A DNA stretch of 64,000 bases from Pseudomaricurvus alcaniphilus. Its GTDB lineage: Bacteria; Pseudomonadota; Gammaproteobacteria; Pseudomonadales; Cellvibrionaceae. The position numbers were made by a program, and so were the translations under genes. The stretch spans positions 124,001 through 188,000 of the forward strand of contig NZ_JAAOIX010000004.1 in assembly GCF_011440395.1 (NCBI RefSeq). Direction: 5' to 3'. Positions 60,786 to 64,000 of this stretch are shown one piece after another. Positions within the stretch are counted from its first letter, which is position 1. Each line of letters opens with the position of its first letter. The notes under the pieces are model-generated. The model was not told where the DNA came from, did no database searches, and saw nothing but the letters and a program-made list of their open reading frames with translations.

Positions 60786-60857
60786 AGCAATCAAGCAAAG
60801 CAAAGTATACAGGCAAAGCAAAGTACACAGGCAAAGCAAAGAACCCAGGCAATTATG
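60786..60857 (+). repeat. 18-bp tandem repeat before a glycosyltransferase gene
   Basis: GCAAAGCAAAGTATACAG, GCAAAGCAAAGTACACAG and GCAAAGCAAAGAACCCAG follow each other and end at GCAATTATG, which holds the start codon of the next gene. The repeat therefore replaces the normal ribosome-binding region. Confidence 0.93.
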
Positions 60858-62075
60858 AGCCGCACCGCCACCGACAAGTACCTGCACAGCTACGCCGAGC
60901 CGGAAGTCCGGCAGCTGCAGGACTGGCCGGCGCACTGTCGTTTCGCCTACGGCCTGGTGGTGCCGGCTTTCGACGAGTCGCCGGAGTTCCTGCAGCGACT
61001 CCTGGCCAACACCCTGCCCGACCACCGGGCGCTGGCGATTATCGTCGTCAACCGGCCCGACTCTGTTGCCAGTTGCGAACAAAACCAGCGCCTGATGGAC
61101 GTTGTTGCAGCCGAGCTGCCAGCCCTCTGGCGCAACCCGGCAGGATCCCTGAGCCTGCATGGCGACGGCCGCTGTGGGGTATTACTGGTCGATCGTCACA
61201 ACCGGCCGATCCCGGCTCGCCAGGGCGTGGGACTGGCGCGCAAACTGGGTTCCGACCTGGCCGCCGCGCTGGTTCACAGGGGCCAGATTGATTCACCCTG
61301 GATTCACAGCAGCGACGCCGATGCTCACTGGCCCCCAGCTTACTTGCGCCAGAGCGATGCACTGACGGCGGACAGCGCCGCCGCCTGCTACGCCTTCAGT
61401 CACCGCGACGACGGCAGCGACATCGCCCTGGCCACCCGCTATTACGAACTGCACCTGCGCAACTACACCGAGGGCTTGCGCCGGGCCGGGTCACCCTACG
61501 CCTTCTACACCATCGGCAGTATCCTCGCCTTTCACTGCCGGGCCTATTGCCAGGCCCGCGGGTTTCCCAAGCGCGCCGGCGGGGAGGATTTCTACCTGCT
61601 CAACAAACTGGCCAAGCTGGGCCGGGTCGAGGCCTTGTCCGCCTGCGTAGAATTGCAGCCGCGCCTGTCCCGGCGGGTGCCGTTTGGCACCGGCCCGGCC
61701 AGCGCGCGCATACTGGAGCAACTGCAGCAGGGCGAGCCCTGCCGCAGCTATAACCCGCAGGTATTTATCGAGCTCAAGCACTGGTTGAGCGCGGCGCAAA
61801 ATTACCTCCGCCACAGCGCCGGCACGGCTATCGCCGGCGACCCGTTACTTCACCTCGACCTGCACCCCGCCAGTCGAGTGGCACTGCAAACCCTGGGCAT
61901 CGATACCTGCTGGCGGCACCTCAACCAGTCCACCGACGGCGCCTGGCGAGTGCAGCATTTTCACCACTGGTTCGACGCCTTCCGCACCCTCAAATTTATC
62001 CACGCGCTGGAGTGCAACGGCTTCCCGCCGCAACCATTGCCACCACTGCCAGGTCACCGGGGCACTTCGATTTAA
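60855..62075 (+). CDS. Glycosyltransferase family 2-like protein
   Basis: From the ATG at 60855 the protein has 406 residues. The N-terminal nucleotide-sugar fold includes GLVVPAFDESPEFLQRLLANTLP and IIVVNRPDS, the acidic motif is in HSSDADAHWPPAYL, and the acceptor-side motif is KRAGGEDFYLLNKLAKLG. It has no obvious membrane helix. Substrates are unknown. The start codon abuts an 18-bp repeat; the frame is open upstream into miaE, but that part is repeat and shadow. Confidence 0.82.
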   Translation: MSRTATDKYLHSYAEPEVRQLQDWPAHCRFAYGLVVPAFDESPEFLQRLLANTLPDHRALAIIVVNRPDSVASCEQNQRLMDVVAAELPALWRNPAGSLSLHGDGRCGVLLVDRHNRPIPARQGVGLARKLGSDLAAALVHRGQIDSPWIHSSDADAHWPPAYLRQSDALTADSAAACYAFSHRDDGSDIALATRYYELHLRNYTEGLRRAGSPYAFYTIGSILAFHCRAYCQARGFPKRAGGEDFYLLNKLAKLGRVEALSACVELQPRLSRRVPFGTGPASARILEQLQQGEPCRSYNPQVFIELKHWLSAAQNYLRHSAGTAIAGDPLLHLDLHPASRVALQTLGIDTCWRHLNQSTDGAWRVQHFHHWFDAFRTLKFIHALECNGFPPQPLPPLPGHRGTSI

Positions 62076-62127
62076 GGTACACTGGGCACACACCAGAACC
62101 GGCCATAACTGCGAAAGACCCGTCTCC

Positions 62128-63183
62128 ATGCTCATCGACCCGACCAGCGACAACGCCAGCCTGTTCAGCCTCCTGCGCCGCTACCTGGCGGCACCGGCCG
62201 ACGAGGATTGGTGCAGCGCCACCATCGTTGCCAGGTACCGCTCCAGCTACCGCAAAGCCGGCGCCATGATGCTGGTCGATCCGCTGGGCCACACCAGCGG
62301 CCTGCTCAGCGGCGGCTGCCTGGAAGCCGATATCCAGCTGCGTGCGCGCAAAGTCATGGCGCTGGGCCGACCGGATCTGGTGGTCTACGACAGCACTGAA
62401 GAAGACAATATCGCCGTCGAACTGGGACTGGGCTGCAACGGCCGCATCACGGTCTTGATCCAGCAGCTGCCCGCCCCCCACCGGCAAATCCTGGCGACGC
62501 TTTACCAGCGCCTGCAACGGGGCCAGCCATCCCACTTGCTGCACTGCTTCCAGAGCCCGGAGCCGGCCGAGCTCAGTGGCCTGGCGCTGCTGGATGAAAA
62601 TCTTGCGCTACTGGCCAGCTCGGGCAGTGTGAGCCTGCCCAAGCTGAGCGACATCGAGCCGGCCAAACACCAGCTTCTCAACGGCGACGAACGCCAGTGG
62701 TCATTGACCCGGCACCTGCCACCGGTGCAACTGTGGCTGCTGGGCGGCGGCATGGATGCCCAGCCCATCGCCCGCATCGCCGCTATGCTGGGCTGGCAGG
62801 TGACTATCGCCGACCATCGCCTGACCAATGCCAGGCGGCAGAAGTTTCCCAACGCCGCGCGCTTTATCCAGCTGCCACCGACGCAATTGCCGGAACCAAT
62901 CAGCGCCGATGCCGCCCTTGTCATGACCCACAACCTGGACACCGACGCCGCCTGGTTGCGGCAACTGCAGCGGGCCGATTCGCTGCGCTATGTCGGTTTG
63001 CTGGGGCCGCAACAGCGCAAACAGACCGTGTTCGAGCTGGCCGGCCTGCGCGGCAGCGAACCCTTCTGCCAACTCATTCACGGACCGATGGGGTTTGATA
63101 TCGGCGGCGACCTGCCCGAATCCGTCGCCCTGTCAGTGCTGGCCCAATGCCACCAAACGCTGGCACAACAGGGGCTGGTCTGA
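62128..63183 (+). CDS. XdhC-family molybdenum hydroxylase maturation protein
   Basis: The 351-residue protein has the XdhC N-terminal domain (SATIVARYRSSYRKAGAMMLVD, GLLSGGCLEADIQLRARKVM, GLGCNGRITVLIQ) and the C-terminal Rossmann domain (LWLLGGGMDAQPIARIAAMLGWQVTIADHR, YVGLLGPQQRKQTVFELAG). XdhC proteins bind and sulfurate molybdenum cofactor and insert it into xanthine dehydrogenase or CoxL-type enzymes. It is 28 bp upstream of a MocA-type gene, but no target enzyme is in the window. Confidence 0.93.
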   Translation: MLIDPTSDNASLFSLLRRYLAAPADEDWCSATIVARYRSSYRKAGAMMLVDPLGHTSGLLSGGCLEADIQLRARKVMALGRPDLVVYDSTEEDNIAVELGLGCNGRITVLIQQLPAPHRQILATLYQRLQRGQPSHLLHCFQSPEPAELSGLALLDENLALLASSGSVSLPKLSDIEPAKHQLLNGDERQWSLTRHLPPVQLWLLGGGMDAQPIARIAAMLGWQVTIADHRLTNARRQKFPNAARFIQLPPTQLPEPISADAALVMTHNLDTDAAWLRQLQRADSLRYVGLLGPQQRKQTVFELAGLRGSEPFCQLIHGPMGFDIGGDLPESVALSVLAQCHQTLAQQGLV

Positions 63184-63211
63184 TGACCTGCCGCGCAGGG
63201 GCCAGCGCCCG

Positions 63212-63823
63212 ATGACTGCCCTGGCCACCGCACTGGGCACGGTTATCCTGGCAGCGGGAGCAGGCCGGCGTTTTGGCGGCGCCAAACAACTGGCGCGCTG
63301 GGGTGATACCTGTCTGCTCCAGCACGCCATCGACAGTTGCAGCGGCATCGTCGACAACACCACCTACCTGGTGTTGGGAGCCCATCGCCAGGCTATCGAG
63401 AGCAGCCTGCCCCTGGGTGAGGTCACCGTGCTCGGCAATCCCGGCTGGAGTGAGGGCATCGCTGCCTCCATCCGCACGGCGGTGAGTCGGCTGGCACAAT
63501 CCCACCAGGCCCTGTTGTTTGTCGCCGCTGACCAGGTGCTGTTGACCCGCGCGCATCTGCTGCAAGTCACAGACGCCTGGCACCGACAGCCGGGCAAAAT
63601 TTGCTGCGCCTGGTATCACAACAAGCCGGGCATTCCCGCCCTGTTTCCGGCGCCCTACTATGCCGAGTTGCTGCAGCTGGAGGGCGACAGCGGCGCGAGG
63701 AAATTGCTGCTGCAACACCCCGCCGACAGAATCGACGTGCCGCTGCCCGAGGCCGCTATCGACATCGATACCCGCGCCACCCTGGCACAACTCAACTGCA
63801 CCTCCGACGCGAACTTGCACTGA
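63212..63823 (+). CDS. MocA/MobA-type molybdopterin nucleotidyltransferase
   Basis: The 203-residue protein has the NTP-transferase start GTVILAAGAGRRFGGAKQLARWGDTCLLQHAID, then VTVLGNPGWSEGIAASIRTAVS and LLFVAADQVLLTRAHLLQV, where the usual GDQP motif is changed to AADQV. It probably adds CMP to molybdenum cofactor, the form used by XdhC-dependent hydroxylases. The start is the ATG at 63212, since the earlier ATG at 63183 closes after ten codons. A bidirectional terminator follows. Confidence 0.9.
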   Translation: MTALATALGTVILAAGAGRRFGGAKQLARWGDTCLLQHAIDSCSGIVDNTTYLVLGAHRQAIESSLPLGEVTVLGNPGWSEGIAASIRTAVSRLAQSHQALLFVAADQVLLTRAHLLQVTDAWHRQPGKICCAWYHNKPGIPALFPAPYYAELLQLEGDSGARKLLLQHPADRIDVPLPEAAIDIDTRATLAQLNCTSDANLH

Positions 63824-63844
63824 GAGACTGCTATCTCCAATACG

Positions 63845-63887
63845 AAAAAAGGCGCTTACCCCCAACCGGGAATAAGCGCCTTTTTTT
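63845..63887. terminator. Bidirectional rho-independent terminator
   Basis: AAAAAA, GGCGCTTA, a 14-base loop, TAAGCGCC, then seven T. The A-run on one side and T-run on the other allow it to stop both the plus-strand XdhC/MocA transcript and the minus-strand gene entering from the right edge. Confidence 0.92.
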
Positions 63888-63930
63888 AAAAGTTGCAGCA
63901 GTTTATAGCCGCTGCTTCAACCCTTGCCAG

Positions 63931-64000
63931 TTAGAGCAGCAAACGTCGAATATCGGCGATGACCGACACCAGGTAAGTGAAGAAGCGACCGCAGTCGGCC
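63931..64000 (-). CDS. Unidentified protein, C-terminal fragment at the window edge
   Basis: Read on the minus strand from the window edge, the frame ADCGRFFTYLVSVIADIRRL ends LL and a TAA at 63931-63933. The bidirectional terminator lies at the right place to end this gene, and the helical, protein-like residues support coding. I recognise no family in 22 residues. Confidence 0.5.
   Translation of the reverse strand, partial: ADCGRFFTYLVSVIADIRRLLL

Overview
The window reads as chromosomal DNA of a GC-rich marine-type gammaproteobacterium, most like the Cellvibrionales and relatives. The reasons are a BamC lipoprotein beside DapA, FabV as enoyl reductase, MiaE, RsmJ, an ImuA-ImuB-DnaE2 mutasome, a Caulobacter-type TonB-dependent receptor next to uronate catabolism genes, and an Agl/Glt-like envelope cluster. 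I saw no rRNA, tRNA, CRISPR array, prophage or intact insertion sequence. The placement is an inference from gene content, not a phylogeny.

Layout. 1-9.3 kb: a sugar-acid utilisation locus. The minus strand carries uxuB, uxuA, an Nramp-fold transporter that lacks the metal-binding motifs, and the start of another gene. The plus strand carries a TonB-dependent receptor and a ManA-type isomerase. 9.7-16.2 kb: a LexA-boxed imuA-imuB-dnaE2 cassette loaded with short tandem repeats. 16.4-18.6 kb: a DUF2058 gene, then moaC-moaD-moaE and a coupled small membrane protein. 18.8-20.1 kb: a DUF2254 membrane protein. 20.4-30.6 kb: a nine-gene minus-strand cluster (secreted coiled-coil protein, three TPR proteins, a small exported protein, ExbB, two ExbD, an AgmX-type TonB-like protein). 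It resembles the core of the Myxococcus Agl-Glt machine but its role here is unknown. 30.8-31.8 kb: apbE.

31.8-32.9 kb is a repeat-rich gap with a 180-bp MITE-like inverted repeat, a REP-like palindrome and a 131-141 bp degenerate tandem array. 32.9-45.2 kb holds two divergent blocks of exported proteins. The leftward block has a DUF1501-like Tat protein, a LamG protein with two CxxCH motifs and a second cytochrome-like protein. The rightward block has a beta-propeller lipoprotein with an HzsA-like module and two CxxCH motifs, an SH3/outer-membrane protein, an outer-membrane barrel, a TlpA-like thioredoxin, a DUF4266 lipoprotein and a DUF3570 protein. Together with apbE this looks like an envelope redox system. 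45.3-50.1 kb: a GldA/F/G-like ABC exporter with rsmJ and a DUF4870-like protein. 50.2-53.2 kb: an HDOD/cyclic-nucleotide-binding regulator, an OmpA-type lipoprotein, a leucine-rich-repeat lipoprotein and a PilZ protein. 53.6-60.0 kb: housekeeping genes (WalJ/YycJ-type hydrolase, bamC, dapA, lpxL-type acyltransferase, a LACTB2-like hydrolase, fabV). 60.2-63.8 kb: miaE, a glycosyltransferase, and XdhC plus a MocA-type nucleotidyltransferase that mature molybdenum hydroxylases and link functionally to the moa genes.

The most unusual property is a class of degenerate 15-29 bp tandem repeats, each locus with its own unit. They sit at gene edges and inside reading frames, mostly between 9.8 and 28 kb: a hexapeptide array inside DnaE2, insertions in ImuB, a tail on an ExbD, a leader on a TPR lipoprotein. 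The shared style without shared sequence suggests local slippage expansion rather than a spreading mobile repeat.
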